Source: Streptomyces lincolnensis (GTDB lineage: Bacteria > Actinomycetota > Actinomycetes > Streptomycetales > Streptomycetaceae). Taken from it: 64,000 bases of DNA. The stretch lies in the NCBI RefSeq assembly GCF_001685355.1, contig NZ_CP016438.1, positions 7,254,001 to 7,318,000 on the forward strand, given 5' to 3'. Shown piece after piece: positions 24,128-34,564 of this stretch; position 1 is the stretch's first letter, and each line of letters opens with the position of its first letter. The translations under genes and the position numbers were made by a program. The notes below the pieces were generated by a model. The model had not been told where the DNA came from, made no database searches, and saw only the letters and a list, made by a program, of their open reading frames with translations.

Positions 24128-26527
24128 GTGGGGGGCCATGGATCGGGGGCGGCCGAGCCCGCGCGGTGGATCGGGCCGTACCGGATCCTCGCGCCGCTCG
24201 GCGAGGGCGGCATGTGCGCGGTGCACCTCGGACGGGACCCGCGGGGACGGGCTGCGGCCGTGAAAGTACTGCGTCCCGAGCCGGCGCGGGACGAATCGAT
24301 GGTGCGGCGCTTCCGGCGCGAGGCCGACGCCGCGTCCGCGGTGCGCGGCCCCGGGGTGGCCCCCGTCCTCGGCTACGACCTCGACGGGCCCGTGCCGTGG
24401 CTCGCCGCCGCGTATCTGGCCGGGCCCACGCTGCACGAGGCGGTGACGGCGTACGGGCCTTTCACCGAGGCCGGAGCGCGGGCGCTGCTGGCCGAACTGG
24501 CCCGGGCCGTCACGGTGATCCACGAGGCCGGGCTGGTCCACCGGGACCTCAAGCCCTCCAACATCGTCCTCACCCGCGAGGGCGCCCGCGTCATCGACTT
24601 CGGCATCGCCCGCCCCGAATACGGCCTCACCCTCACCCAGCCGGGCCTGGCCCCCGCCACGCCCGGCTACGCCCCTCCGGAACAGATCACGGGCCGCCGC
24701 GCGGGACCCGCCGCCGACGTCTTCGCCCTCGGCGCGGTCCTCACCTTCACCTGCACCGGCCGCGCCCCCTTCGGCTCCGGGCACCCCGCGGCGGTCGGCT
24801 ACCGCGTGGTCCACGAGGAACCCCACCTGGACGGCGTACCGGAAGCCCTCGTCGACGTGATCCGGGCCTGTCTGACGAAGGACGCGGCTCACCGGCCTTC
24901 ACCGGGGGAGCTGGTTCGGTGGGGTGAGGGTTCGGGGGCGGATGTTCCTGGGTTCGGGGGGAGGTTGCTGGGGGTGGGGCCGCCTGTGTCGGGTGGGTCT
25001 CCGTCGGGCCCCGAGGGGCCGCGGTGGGGCATCCTGCCTGGCCGATCAAGGCCCGTGCCCGCTCAGCCCGCCCCCTGGCTCACCCCCCTCATCGCCACCG
25101 AGATCGACCGTCGGGCCACCGGGGCCGACGCCCTCCTGCGTACCGTCGCGCCGGGGCGACGCGCCTCGCGGCGGGCCTTCCTGGTGGGGGCCGCCGGGGT
25201 GTCCGTGGCCGGGACGGGTGTCGGGGTCTGGTGGGTCACCGGCCGGGGCCGGTCGGCCGAGCCGCCGGAGCGGCGCACCGAGAACGGGGTTCCCGTGGCC
25301 GAGCCCTTGGCCAGCCCCACCGCCGACATCGTGCCCGCGGCCCTGTGGCAGGCCGGGGGCGTGCACCCGGCGGGGCCCGGCCCGGTCACCGTCGGGCAGG
25401 TCGTCGCCGCGGGCGCCGCGGAGGGCGTGGGCGCCTGGGTCCAGCACACCGGACGTCCCGCCTGGAGCTGGACCGGGGACAGGCCCCCCGACCGGCAGGG
25501 CGCCCTCCTCGTCGCCGGCACCGCGATCCTCGTCGTCACCGGCGGCGGCGGGGTCACCGCCCTCGACTCCCGTACCGGACGGCCGCGTTGGCGGACCGCG
25601 GACATCGGTGCCGTGCAGACCCTCGCCGTCGACGACCGGGCGGTGTACGTCCTCGACCGCCAACGCCACGCCCGCGCAGTGGACCTGACGGACCGTCGGA
25701 TCGGCTGGACCTCCGAGCGCTCCGTCGGCGGTAGCGGCACCGCCCGGGCCGCCGTGACCCGGCAGCGCCTGGTGATCAGCACCGACGACGGACTGGCCCA
25801 GGTCCTCGACACCCTTACCGGCGCCACGAGTTGGACCTGGAACATGGGCAGGCCGGTGCTCTGGAAGGGCGGAGCGGCCGGCGCCCCCGCCCCCGCCGTG
25901 CACGACGGAGGCGATGCCGCCGTACCCCCTCACCGACGACGACCCCGCCCTCATCGGAGGCCACCGGCTGCTGGCCCGGCTCGGCGCCGGCGGCATGGGC
26001 ACGGTCTACCTCGCCCGGACGCCCACGGGCCGCACGGTCGCGCTCAAGGCGGTGCATCCGGCGCTCACCGGCGATCCGGACGTCGTCGAGCGGATCCGCA
26101 GGGAGACCGACGCCGTGCGGGCGCTCGGCGACCTGCCGTACGTACCGCCGTTCGCCGGCGCGGGCACGGACGGCGGACGGCCGTGGCTGGCCACCGCCTA
26201 CGTCCTCGGCCCCTCGCTCGCCGAGGCCGTCGCCGCCCACGGCCCCTGGCCCGAGCGGCCCGTCCGCGCCCTCGCCGCCCGGCTCGCCACCGCGCTGGCC
26301 GCGCTGCACCGGGCGGGCGTCGTCCACCGGGACCTCAAGCCCTCCAACATCCTGCTCACGCCCGCCTGCCCGGTCCTCGTCGACTTCGGTATCGCGCAGA
26401 CCGCGCACGCGCCCCACCCGCGCAGGCGAGAGCCCCGGCACCCCCGCCTACATGGCCCCCGAGCAGCTCGCCGCCGACGGCCCGGCCGGTCCACCCGGCG
26501 ATGTGTTCGCGCTCGGCTCGGTGCTGA
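24128..26527 (+). CDS. Ser/Thr protein kinase with PQQ-type propeller, abnormal 3' end
   Basis: Starts at GTG 24128, eight bases after a TACCAT box, with no clear ribosome binding site. Kinase domain: GPYRILAPLGEGGMCAVHLG, AAVKVLRPE, catalytic loop HRDLKPSNIVL (near residue 138), DFGIARPE, TPGYAPPEQ. A basic linker with RRAFLVGAAGVSVAGTGVGVWWV (probable single membrane segment) leads to an outside propeller with PQQ-like blades (VTALDSRTGRPRWR, AVDLTDRRIGWTSE, QVLDTLTGATSWTW). Homology-like sequence ends near 25905. From there the frame stays open only because it runs through the next kinase gene in a wrong frame, giving an Arg/Pro-rich tail. About 100-150 residues of propeller seem to be missing. 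So this is either a 3'-truncated gene or an assembly or sequencing artefact. The true product is uncertain after residue ~593. Confidence 0.65.
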   Translation: MGGHGSGAAEPARWIGPYRILAPLGEGGMCAVHLGRDPRGRAAAVKVLRPEPARDESMVRRFRREADAASAVRGPGVAPVLGYDLDGPVPWLAAAYLAGPTLHEAVTAYGPFTEAGARALLAELARAVTVIHEAGLVHRDLKPSNIVLTREGARVIDFGIARPEYGLTLTQPGLAPATPGYAPPEQITGRRAGPAADVFALGAVLTFTCTGRAPFGSGHPAAVGYRVVHEEPHLDGVPEALVDVIRACLTKDAAHRPSPGELVRWGEGSGADVPGFGGRLLGVGPPVSGGSPSGPEGPRWGILPGRSRPVPAQPAPWLTPLIATEIDRRATGADALLRTVAPGRRASRRAFLVGAAGVSVAGTGVGVWWVTGRGRSAEPPERRTENGVPVAEPLASPTADIVPAALWQAGGVHPAGPGPVTVGQVVAAGAAEGVGAWVQHTGRPAWSWTGDRPPDRQGALLVAGTAILVVTGGGGVTALDSRTGRPRWRTADIGAVQTLAVDDRAVYVLDRQRHARAVDLTDRRIGWTSERSVGGSGTARAAVTRQRLVISTDDGLAQVLDTLTGATSWTWNMGRPVLWKGGAAGAPAPAVHDGGDAAVPPHRRRPRPHRRPPAAGPARRRRHGHGLPRPDAHGPHGRAQGGASGAHRRSGRRRADPQGDRRRAGARRPAVRTAVRRRGHGRRTAVAGHRLRPRPLARRGRRRPRPLARAARPRPRRPARHRAGRAAPGGRRPPGPQALQHPAHARLPGPRRLRYRADRARAPPAQARAPAPPPTWPPSSSPPTARPVHPAMCSRSARC

Positions 26528-28110
26528 CGTACACCGCCTGCGGCCGGCCGCCCTTCGGCGAGGGCCGGCCGGCCGAGGTGCTCTACCGCATCACCCACCA
26601 GGACCCCGAACTCGAAGCGGTGCCCGAGGAGTTGCGGCCCCTGCTCGCCGACTGCCTGGCCAAGGAACCGGGAGCGCGCCCGACGGCCGCCGCCGTCGCC
26701 GAACGGGCGGGCGGCCAGGGCTGGTTCGGCGACCGGCTGCCCGCCCCGGTGCTCGCCGACATAGCCGCCCGCACCGCCCGGATCGGCGGCCCGCCGCCGC
26801 CCCGCACCGCCTCGGCACCGCCCGGCTCCGCCCGCCTCACCCGCCGCCGGCTGCTCACCGGCGCCGCCGCGGTCGCCCTCGCCGGAGCGGGCGGCGCCGT
26901 CTGGGCGACCCGGCCCGAGGAACAGCGGGCCGGGCGGACGGCCAAGGCGCCCGAGCCCGGCGCCTCACCGTCCCGGACCGGGGCCGGGCGCCCTGGCGGA
27001 CCACTGGGCGGACCGCCGGGCGCCCGCTGGGAGTACCGCGCCGACGTCAACGTCGGCACCCGCCGGGTGGCCGCCCTCGTCGACGGCACCCTCCTCGTCC
27101 CCGCGAGCGACAACCAGGTCCACGGCATCGACGCCCGCCGGGGCGCCCCGCGGTGGACGGCCGAGGGCATCGGCGGCCACCTCAGGGCATGCGGGACGGC
27201 GGCCGTCGGCCGGGGCACGGGGCCCAGTGGCCGGCTCGCCGGCGTCGAGGCGTCCGACGGCCGGGTCTGGTTCAGCGCCCCGCTCGGCGTCAGCTTCGCC
27301 CTGCTGCTCGCCCCCGTGTTCGCGGCCGACACCCGGACCGTCTACGCGATGGGGCACCGGCCCGGCGCCGGCTACGGCGACAAACCCCAGGACCTGGAGC
27401 GCCACCTCCTCGCCTACGACCTCGCCGCCCGCCGGCTGCGCTGGCGCCGCCGCCTGCCGCCCAGCGACGCCGAGGGCGCGGTCGGAGCGGTCGCCGAAGG
27501 GGTGCTGCTGTTCCTGGAGAACGACGCGGTCACCGCCTACCGGGCGGACAGCGGCGCCCCGATGTGGCGCCGCGCCCTGGCCGCCACCGCCCTGGACCGC
27601 AGGTACGACGAGCTGACCGACCGCACGGTCGCGGCCGGGCACGGCGTGGCCGTGATCGGGGGACGCGGCTGCCTCTGCGTCGACCTGCGCACCGGCCGCA
27701 CCCGGTGGAGCGTGGACCCGGAGGAACTGGGGACGGAGCTGAAGGGGCATGTCATGTACGGCGGTTCGACCATCGCCGGTTCCGCGGTCTACGTGACCAT
27801 CGTCGGCCAGGACCTGGTGGCCGTCGGCCGTGACGACAAGAAGCGGCTGTGGAGCTGGGAGCGCCCCGGCACCCTCTCGGGCGGCGCCTCGCCGCCACCG
27901 CTGCTAGCGGGCGGCTACGTCTTCCCGCAGACCGGCAACGGCCTCGGAGGGGCCCCCGAGGACGCGGTCGCCGTCGATCTGCGCACCCACAGGACGGCCT
28001 GGACGCTGAAGTCCGTCGACAGCGAACCCGCCGACGTCCAGCTCCTCGCCGACCCCCGCACCCTGTACGTCCTGCGGGGCAACCGCCTGCGCGCCCACCC
28101 GCTGCCCTGA
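25914..28110 (+). pseudogene. second Ser/Thr kinase with PQQ-type propeller, +1 frameshift
   Basis: ATG at 25914 (GGAGG close by). The first frame gives YPLTDDDPALIGGHRLLARLGAGGMGTVYLA, ALKAVHPAL, HRDLKPSNILL and DFGIAQTAHAP; then it degenerates. The conserved activation segment AGESPGTPAYMAPEQLA continues in the next frame and runs to the stop at 28108-28110. Removing one C from the CCCC run at 26412-26415 gives an uninterrupted HAPTRAGESPGTPAYMAPEQ and a kinase of about 732 residues with a membrane segment (RRRLLTGAAAVALAGAGGAVWA) and a PQQ-like propeller. As given, the gene is broken within the activation loop. It could be a real null mutation or a homopolymer read error. It is a tandem paralogue of the kinase just upstream. 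Confidence 0.75.
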
Positions 28111-28379
28111 CGGCAACCAGCATCGCTGCCCCCGCCAGTCCAAGACGGCGAAGCCCCTCGTCGCCACCACGGCCGCCCTCGGCGTCTCCGGGCACGGGCC
28201 GCCCGGACACCAGGGCGTACTCGGTGGACATCGGCTGAACGGCGGCACGTGACCGGGTGCAAGGGGTGGTGGGGTCGGCCGGGATCGGGTACATACGATC
28301 GGGTAGCACCGGTCGGTAACCAATAGGCCGTCGGTCAGCAAAAGGCCCCAAGATCCCGATTCGCGGCGAGGTGAGCCTG

Positions 28380-30311
28380 ATGTCCGCAGCACCTACGAAA
28401 CCCACCGTCACCGAGCGCGAGGCGCGCGAGGTGGCGGAGGCGGCCCGGGAACAGGACTGGCGCAAGCCCAGCTTCGCCAAGGAACTGTTCCTCGGCCGCT
28501 TCCGGCTCGACCTCATCCACCCCCACCCCATGCCGCCCACCGAGGACGCCCAGCGCGGCGAGGAGTTCCTCGCCAAGCTCCGCGACTTCTGCGAGAGCAA
28601 GGTCGACGGCGCCCTCATCGAGCGCGAGGCACGGATCCCCGACGAGGTCGTCAACGGCCTCAAGGAACTCGGCGCCCTCGGCATGAAGATCGACACCAAG
28701 TACGGCGGCCTCGGCCTCACCCAGGTGTACTACAACAAGGCGCTCTCCCTGGCGGGCTCCGCCAGCCCGGCGATCGGCGTGCTGCTCTCCGCGCATCAGT
28801 CGATCGGCGTACCGCAGCCGCTGAAACTGTTCGGCACGCCCGAACAGAAGGAACAGTTCCTGCCCCGCTGCGCCCGCACCGACATCAGCGCCTTCCTCCT
28901 CACCGAGCCCGACGTCGGCTCGGACCCGGCCCGGCTGGCCACCAGCGCCGTGCCCGACGGGGACGACTACGTCCTCGACGGCGTGAAGCTGTGGACCACC
29001 AACGGCGTGGTCGCCGACCTCCTCGTCGTGATGGCCCGGGTGCCGAAGAGCGAGGGCCACAAGGGCGGCATCACCGCCTTCGTCGTGGAGACCAACTCGC
29101 CCGGCGTCACCGTCGAGAACCGCAACGCCTTCCTGGGCCTGCGCGGCATCGAGAACGGCGTCACCCGCTTCCACCAGGTCCGGGTCCCCGCCGCGCACCG
29201 CATCGGCCCCGAGGGCGCGGGCCTGAAGATCGCGCTGACCACCCTCAACACCGGCCGCCTCTCGCTCCCCGCCTCCTGCGTCGCCGCCGGCAAGTGGTGC
29301 CTGAAGATCGCCCGCGAGTGGTCGGCGGCCCGCGAGCAGTGGGGCAAGCCCATCGCCCACCACGAGGCCGTCGGCTCGAAGATCTCCTTCATCGCGGCGA
29401 CGACGTTCGCCCTGGAGGCCGTACTGGACCTGTCCTCGCAGATGGCGGACGAGGACCGCAACGACATCCGCATCGAGGGCGCCCTCGCCAAGCTCTACGC
29501 CTCCGAGATGGCCTGGCTCGTCGCCGACGAACTCGTCCAGATCCGCGGCGGCCGCGGCTTCGAGACGGCCGAGTCGCTCAGGGCCCGCGGCGAACGCGCG
29601 GTCCCCGCCGAACAGGTCCTGCGCGACCTGCGCATCAACCGCATCTTCGAGGGCTCGACGGAGATCATGCACCTCCTCATCGCCCGCGAGGCGGTCGACG
29701 CCCACCTGTCCGTGGCCGGTGACCTCATCGACCCGGACAAGTCCCTGGGCGACAAGGCGAAGGCGGGCGCGAACGCGGGCGTCTTCTACGCGAAGTGGCT
29801 GCCGAAACTGGTCGCGGGGCCCGGTCAACTCCCGAACTCCTACAGCGAGTTCAAACGTGAGGTCGACCTCTCCGGACACCTGCGCTACGTCGAGCGCACC
29901 GCCCGCAAACTCGCCCGCTCCACCTTCTACGCCATGTCCCGCTGGCAGGGCCGGATGGAGACCAAGCAGGGCTTCCTCGGCCGGATCGTCGACATCGGCG
30001 CCGAACTGTTCGCGATGAGCGCGGCCTGCGTCCGCGCCGAACTCCTGCGCTCCACCGAGGCCCACGGCCGCGAGGCCTACCAACTGGCCGACGTCTTCTG
30101 CCGCCAGTCCCGCGTCCGCGTCGAGGAACTCTTCGGCCGCCTGTGGAACAACACCGACGACCTCGACCGCACGGTCGTCAAGGGCGTGCTCTCCGGCACC
30201 TACACCTGGCTGGAGGACGGCATCGTCGACCCCTCCGGCGACGGCCCGTGGATCGCGGACGCGACCCCCGGCCCCTCGCAGAAGGAGAACGTCCACCGCC
30301 CGATCCGGTGA
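28380..30311 (+). CDS. acyl-CoA dehydrogenase family protein
   Basis: A 643-residue flavin-dependent acyl-CoA dehydrogenase, longer than the 380-residue basic type, with a C-terminal extension of about 190 residues as in the larger FadE-like forms. Motifs: FLLTEPDVGSDPARLATSA (FAD/substrate loop), WTTNGVVADLLVVMAR, AGLKIALTTLNTGRLSLPASC, and IRGGRGFETAESLRARGERAVPAEQVLRD, where family members contact FAD. Start ATG 28380 follows GAGGTGA at good spacing. The 269 bp upstream (28111-28379) hold no gene that I can see. A strong terminator ends the gene, so it is monocistronic. The natural acyl-CoA is unknown. Confidence 0.88.
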   Translation: MSAAPTKPTVTEREAREVAEAAREQDWRKPSFAKELFLGRFRLDLIHPHPMPPTEDAQRGEEFLAKLRDFCESKVDGALIEREARIPDEVVNGLKELGALGMKIDTKYGGLGLTQVYYNKALSLAGSASPAIGVLLSAHQSIGVPQPLKLFGTPEQKEQFLPRCARTDISAFLLTEPDVGSDPARLATSAVPDGDDYVLDGVKLWTTNGVVADLLVVMARVPKSEGHKGGITAFVVETNSPGVTVENRNAFLGLRGIENGVTRFHQVRVPAAHRIGPEGAGLKIALTTLNTGRLSLPASCVAAGKWCLKIAREWSAAREQWGKPIAHHEAVGSKISFIAATTFALEAVLDLSSQMADEDRNDIRIEGALAKLYASEMAWLVADELVQIRGGRGFETAESLRARGERAVPAEQVLRDLRINRIFEGSTEIMHLLIAREAVDAHLSVAGDLIDPDKSLGDKAKAGANAGVFYAKWLPKLVAGPGQLPNSYSEFKREVDLSGHLRYVERTARKLARSTFYAMSRWQGRMETKQGFLGRIVDIGAELFAMSAACVRAELLRSTEAHGREAYQLADVFCRQSRVRVEELFGRLWNNTDDLDRTVVKGVLSGTYTWLEDGIVDPSGDGPWIADATPGPSQKENVHRPIR

Positions 30312-30320
30312 CCGGCCCAT

Positions 30321-30366
30321 GACAGCGCGTCCCCCTCACGCCCCCCCGTGAGGGGGACGCGCTGTC
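30321..30366 (+). terminator. strong hairpin terminator after acyl-CoA dehydrogenase
   Basis: A perfect 19-bp inverted repeat with an 8-nt loop (GACAGCGCGTCCCCCTCAC at 30321-30339 with its complement at 30348-30366), 10 bp after the stop codon. It isolates the dxr promoter just downstream. Confidence 0.85.
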
Positions 30367-30387
30367 CTCATACACCGTCCTTACGGC

Positions 30388-30393
30388 CACAAT
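30388..30393 (+). promoter_or_regulatory. -10-like element of probable leaderless dxr promoter
   Basis: CACAAT lies exactly 6 nt before the dxr ATG at 30400. A GGAGGG touches the ATG with no spacer, too close to serve as a ribosome binding site. The geometry suggests that the transcript begins at the start codon. The -35 box is weak. Confidence 0.35.
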
Positions 30394-30399
30394 GGAGGG

Positions 30400-31656
30400 A
30401 TGAGTGACAGTCCAGCCCCTCTCGCCGATCCGCACCGCGTCCACGACCCCCTCGCGGGCGACGGTCCCAAGGACGTGGTGATTCTCGGTTCCACCGGATC
30501 GATCGGCACCCAGGCCATCGATCTCGTGCTGCGCAACCCCGACCGTTTCCGGGTGACGGCACTCTCGGCCAACGGCGGCAGGGTCGGCCTCCTGGCCGAG
30601 CAGGCGTACCGGCTGAGGGCGCGGACCGTCGCGGTGGCCCGCGAGGACGCCGTACCGGCGCTGAAGGAAGCGCTGACCGACCGTTACGGCACGGGCGAGC
30701 CGCTTCCCGAGATCCTCGCCGGACCGGACGCGGCCACCCAGGTCGCCGCCTCCGACTGCCACACCGTCCTCAACGGCATCACCGGCTCCATCGGCCTCGC
30801 CCCGACCCTCGCCGCCCTGGAGGCGGGCCGCACCCTCGCGCTCGCCAACAAGGAGTCGCTCATCGTGGGCGGCCCGCTGGTCAGGGCCCTCGCCGAGCCC
30901 GGCCAGATCATCCCCGTGGACTCCGAGCACGCGGCCCTCTTCCAGGCGCTGGCGGCCGGCACCAGAGCGGACATCCGCAAGCTCGTCGTCACCGCCTCCG
31001 GCGGCCCCTTCCGCGGCCGCACCAGGGCCGAGCTAGACCGGGTCACCGTCGAGGACGCCCTCGCCCACCCCACCTGGGCCATGGGCCCCGTGATCACGAT
31101 CAACTCCGCGACCCTCGTCAACAAGGGCCTGGAGGTCATCGAGGCACACCTCCTCTACGACATTCCCTTCGACCGCATTGAGGTGGTCGTGCATCCCCAG
31201 TCGTATGTCCACTCGATGATTGAGTTCACGGACGGATCCACGATCGCCCAGGCCACGCCCCCCGACATGCGCGGACCGATCGCCATCGGCCTCGGCTGGC
31301 CCGACCGCGTCCCCGACGCGGCCCCGGCCTTCGACTGGAGCAAGGCTTCGACCTGGGAGTTCTTCCCCCTCGACAACGACGCGTTTCCGTCGGTGAACCT
31401 GGCGCGACACGTGGGACAGCTCGCGGGCACGGCCCCGGCGGTGTTCAATGCCGCCAACGAGGAGAGCGTGGAGGCCTTCCGGGCCGGCGCGCTCCCGTTC
31501 AACGGGATCATGGAGACCGTGACGCGGGTCGTGGAGGAGCACGGCACCCCGCGCGGGGGAACCTCGCTCACCGTCGCGGACGTCCTCGAAGCGGAGACCT
31601 GGGCGCGGACCCGGGCCCGGGAACTGACGGCACAGACGGCGGAGGCCCGTGCATGA
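30400..31656 (+). CDS. dxr: 1-deoxy-D-xylulose 5-phosphate reductoisomerase
   Basis: 418 residues. Converts 1-deoxy-D-xylulose 5-phosphate to 2-C-methyl-D-erythritol 4-phosphate with NADPH in the MEP isoprenoid pathway. NADPH-binding [17 protein letters not shown] near the N-terminus; [18 protein letters not shown] (metal ligands Asp and Glu), TASGGPF and [16 protein letters not shown] (lid and metal Glu) are all present. It carries an N-terminal extension of about 20 residues before the Rossmann strand. Its stop overlaps the protease gene by 4 bp (ATGA). With ispG two genes downstream, this is the usual actinobacterial dxr-rseP-ispG group. Confidence 0.95.
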   Translation: MSDSPAPLADPHRVHDPLAGDGPKDVVILGSTGSIGTQAIDLVLRNPDRFRVTALSANGGRVGLLAEQAYRLRARTVAVAREDAVPALKEALTDRYGTGEPLPEILAGPDAATQVAASDCHTVLNGITGSIGLAPTLAALEAGRTLALANKESLIVGGPLVRALAEPGQIIPVDSEHAALFQALAAGTRADIRKLVVTASGGPFRGRTRAELDRVTVEDALAHPTWAMGPVITINSATLVNKGLEVIEAHLLYDIPFDRIEVVVHPQSYVHSMIEFTDGSTIAQATPPDMRGPIAIGLGWPDRVPDAAPAFDWSKASTWEFFPLDNDAFPSVNLARHVGQLAGTAPAVFNAANEESVEAFRAGALPFNGIMETVTRVVEEHGTPRGGTSLTVADVLEAETWARTRARELTAQTAEARA

Positions 31657-32957
31657 CGACCCTGATGTTCATCCTCGGCATAGTGCTCTTCGCCATCGGC
31701 CTGCTGGTGTCGATCGCGTGGCACGAGCTGGGGCACCTGTCCTTCGCCAAGCTCTTCGGTATCCGCGTGCCGCAGTACATGGTCGGCTTCGGCCCGACGA
31801 TCTTCTCCCGCAAGAAGGGGGAGACCGAGTACGGCATCAAGGCCATCCCGTTCGGCGGCTACATCCGCATGATCGGCATGTTCCCGCCCGGCCCGGACGG
31901 CCGTCTGGAGGCCCGCTCCACCTCGCCCTGGCGCGGCATGATCGAGGACGCCCGCTCGGCCGCCTTCGAGGAGCTCAAACCCGGCGACGAGAACCGCCTC
32001 TTCTACACCCGTAAGCCGTGGAAGCGCGTCATCGTGATGTTCGCGGGCCCCTTCGCCAACCTGGTCCTGGCGGTGGCGCTGTTCCTCACCGTTCTCATGG
32101 GCTTCGGCATCTCCCAGCAGACCAACACCGTCAGCTCGGTCTCCCAGTGCGTCATCGCCCAGAGCGAGAACCGCGAGAAGTGCGCCGCGTCCGACCAGCC
32201 CTCCCCGGCCGCGGCCGCCGGCCTCAAGGCGGGCGACAAGATCCTCTCCTTCAACGGTGTGAAGACCGACGACTGGAACAGGCTCTCCGACCTCATCCGC
32301 GCCAACCCCGACAGGACGGTCCCGATCGTCGTCGAGCGCGACGGCAAGGACGTCACCCTCACCGCGACGATCGCCTCCAACCAGGTCGCCAAGAAGGACT
32401 CCAGCGGCCAGTACGTCCAGGGAGAGTACGTCACCGCCGGCTTCCTCGGCTTCAGCGCCGCCACCGGCATCGTCAAGCAGGACTTCGGCGACTCCGTGGT
32501 CTGGATGGGCGACCGCGTCGCCGACGCCGTCGACTCCCTCGCCGCCCTGCCCGGCAAGGTCCCGGCCCTGTGGGACGCGGCCTTCGGCGACGCCCCGCGG
32601 GAGCCGGACTCCCCGATGGGCGTGGTGGGCGCGGCCCGGGTGGGCGGCGAGATCTTCACCCTGGACATCCCCCCGACCCAGCAGCTGGCCATGGCCCTGA
32701 TGCTGGTGGCGGGCTTCAACCTCTCCCTGTTCCTCTTCAACATGCTCCCGCTGCTGCCCCTGGACGGCGGCCACATCGCGGGCGCCCTGTGGGAGTCGCT
32801 GCGCCGCAACGCGGCGAAGGTGCTGCGCCGTCCCGACCCCGGCCCGTTCGACGTCGCGAAGCTGATGCCCGTCGCCTATGTGGTGGCCGGAATCTTCATC
32901 TGCTTCACCCTGCTCGTGCTGGTCGCGGACGTGGTCAATCCGGTCCGCATCTCCTGA
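31653..32957 (+). CDS. rseP: site-2-type intramembrane zinc metalloprotease (RseP/Rip1 family)
   Basis: 434 residues, an M50B membrane protease. The first membrane helix carries the zinc motif WHELGHL (HExxH). A central PDZ domain includes [21 protein letters not shown]. The last membrane part carries the third zinc ligand region [19 protein letters not shown]. Family members cut membrane-bound anti-sigma factors or other single-pass proteins after a first cut by another protease. ATG at 31653 overlaps the dxr stop. Translation is probably coupled. Confidence 0.92.
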   Translation: MTTLMFILGIVLFAIGLLVSIAWHELGHLSFAKLFGIRVPQYMVGFGPTIFSRKKGETEYGIKAIPFGGYIRMIGMFPPGPDGRLEARSTSPWRGMIEDARSAAFEELKPGDENRLFYTRKPWKRVIVMFAGPFANLVLAVALFLTVLMGFGISQQTNTVSSVSQCVIAQSENREKCAASDQPSPAAAAGLKAGDKILSFNGVKTDDWNRLSDLIRANPDRTVPIVVERDGKDVTLTATIASNQVAKKDSSGQYVQGEYVTAGFLGFSAATGIVKQDFGDSVVWMGDRVADAVDSLAALPGKVPALWDAAFGDAPREPDSPMGVVGAARVGGEIFTLDIPPTQQLAMALMLVAGFNLSLFLFNMLPLLPLDGGHIAGALWESLRRNAAKVLRRPDPGPFDVAKLMPVAYVVAGIFICFTLLVLVADVVNPVRIS

Positions 32958-33131
32958 CGGCCGCGGGTGGGCCGGCCGTCGGCCGGCCCACCGGGCACGT
33001 GGCGCCGGACACCATGGAGTGGACCTTCGCGGATCCCTGTCCCGTCCGTTCACGTCCTTGCCGTAATCTCAAGGGCGAGGCCGCTTCCCACGGGGCCGGA
33101 TCTTGATCCACGACATGGGGTTGCACAGCAG

Positions 33132-34289
33132 ATGACTGCGATTTCTCTCGGCATGCCGTCCGTTCCGACCAAGCTCGCCGAGCGCCGGAAGAGCCGGCAG
33201 ATCCAGGTCGGCACGGTCGCGGTGGGCGGTGACGCACCGGTGTCGGTCCAGTCGATGACGACGACCCGTACGTCCGACATCGGCGCGACCCTCCAGCAGA
33301 TCGCCGAGCTGACCGCCTCCGGCTGCCAGATCGTGCGCGTGGCGTGCCCGACGCAGGACGACGCGGACGCGCTGTCGACGATCGCCCGCAAGTCGCAGCT
33401 CCCGGTGATCGCGGACATCCACTTCCAGCCGAAGTACGTGTTCGCGGCCATCGAGGCCGGCTGCGCGGCCGTCCGCGTCAACCCCGGCAACATCAAGCAG
33501 TTCGACGACAAGGTCAAGGAGATCGCGCGGGCCGCCAAGGACCACGGCACCCCGATCCGCATCGGCGTCAACGCGGGCTCCCTGGACAAGCGCCTGCTCC
33601 AGAAGTACGGCAAGGCGACGCCCGAGGCCCTCGTCGAGTCCGCGCTGTGGGAGGCCTCGCTCTTCGAGGAGCACGACTTCCGCGACATCAAGATCTCGGT
33701 CAAGCACAACGACCCGGTCGTGATGATCGAGGCCTACAAGCAGCTCGCCGCCCAGTGCGACTACCCGCTCCACCTCGGCGTCACCGAGGCGGGCCCGGCC
33801 TTCCAGGGCACGATCAAGTCGGCCGTCGCCTTCGGCGCCCTCCTCTCGCAGGGCATCGGCGACACCATCCGCGTCTCCCTCTCCGCGCCCCCCGTGGAGG
33901 AGGTCAAGGTCGGTAACCAGATCCTGGAGTCGCTCAACCTCAAGCAGCGCGGCCTGGAGATCGTCTCCTGCCCGTCCTGCGGCCGCGCCCAGGTCGACGT
34001 CTACAAGCTCGCCGAAGAGGTCACCGCCGGCCTCACCGGCATGGAGGTCCCCCTCCGCGTAGCCGTCATGGGCTGTGTCGTCAACGGCCCCGGCGAGGCC
34101 CGCGAGGCCGACCTCGGCGTCGCCTCCGGCAACGGCAAGGGTCAGATCTTCGTCAAGGGCGAGGTCATCAAGACCGTCCCCGAGTCCAAGATCGTCGAGA
34201 CCCTCATCGAAGAGGCCATGAAGCTCGCGGAGCAGATGGAGGCGGAGGGCGTCGCGTCGGGCGAGCCCTCCGTGGCCGTGGCGGGCTGA
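33132..34289 (+). CDS. ispG: 4-hydroxy-3-methylbut-2-enyl diphosphate synthase (flavodoxin-type)
   Basis: 385 residues (GcpE). Makes HMBPP from methylerythritol cyclodiphosphate in the MEP pathway with a [4Fe-4S] cluster. The barrel part carries [11 protein letters not shown] and [17 protein letters not shown] with VRVNPGN. The C-terminal cluster domain has the cysteines in [11 protein letters not shown] and [12 protein letters not shown]. The frame is open upstream, but the conserved protein starts at ATG 33132 ([12 protein letters not shown]). The gap of 174 bp after rseP could hold its own promoter. It ends directly before two dispersed repeats. Confidence 0.95.
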   Translation: MTAISLGMPSVPTKLAERRKSRQIQVGTVAVGGDAPVSVQSMTTTRTSDIGATLQQIAELTASGCQIVRVACPTQDDADALSTIARKSQLPVIADIHFQPKYVFAAIEAGCAAVRVNPGNIKQFDDKVKEIARAAKDHGTPIRIGVNAGSLDKRLLQKYGKATPEALVESALWEASLFEEHDFRDIKISVKHNDPVVMIEAYKQLAAQCDYPLHLGVTEAGPAFQGTIKSAVAFGALLSQGIGDTIRVSLSAPPVEEVKVGNQILESLNLKQRGLEIVSCPSCGRAQVDVYKLAEEVTAGLTGMEVPLRVAVMGCVVNGPGEAREADLGVASGNGKGQIFVKGEVIKTVPESKIVETLIEEAMKLAEQMEAEGVASGEPSVAVAG

Positions 34290-34329
34290 GGTCTCGCTTT
34301 CCTCGCCCCCGCCGCCCCTCTGCGGGTGG

Positions 34330-34366
34330 GTGGGGGCTGGCCGCGCAGTTCCCCGCGCCCCTGGGT
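34330..34366. repeat. dispersed repeat with GCGCAGTTCCCCGCGCCCCT core, second copy
   Basis: Shares GCGCAGTTCCCCGCGCCCCTG with the element at 12031-12065 and sits directly before another repeat family. Together they form a composite of about 110 bp after ispG. Confidence 0.6.
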
Positions 34367-34369
34367 TTC

Positions 34370-34442
34370 TCAGCCCGTCCGGCGTTTGAGGACGAGGCCC
34401 CTTCAGGGCCGACAGCGGGGGCCTGGGGGCGGCAGCCCCCAG
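34370..34442. repeat. dispersed intergenic repeat, copy 2 (inverse of copy 1)
   Basis: Reads TCAGCCCGTCCGGCGTTTGA and on to a terminal hairpin with CCCCCAG. It is the reverse complement of the element at 3351-3421 with only a few differences; the TTAAG loop of copy 1 is changed to CTTCA while the GGCCC/GGGCC stem is kept. Confidence 0.75.
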
Positions 34443-34564
34443 TGACGGCCACACGAACACACCCCCACCCCAAAACAAACCGGCACCGAAACACGGGTCG
34501 GCACTGCTCAGCATCCGCAGGTACAGTGCGGAGATCAGCAGACCCCAGTTGTGAGGCCCCGCCC

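Noticed and set aside
26405..26430. Programmed ribosomal frameshift in the second kinase
   Set aside because: No slippery heptamer or downstream structure is evident and the shift is inside the activation loop; a one-base indel in a C run explains it better.
28111..28379. Short frames and a possible regulator site before the acyl-CoA dehydrogenase gene
   Set aside because: Frames have no start signal or domain, and no clean palindrome could be defined.
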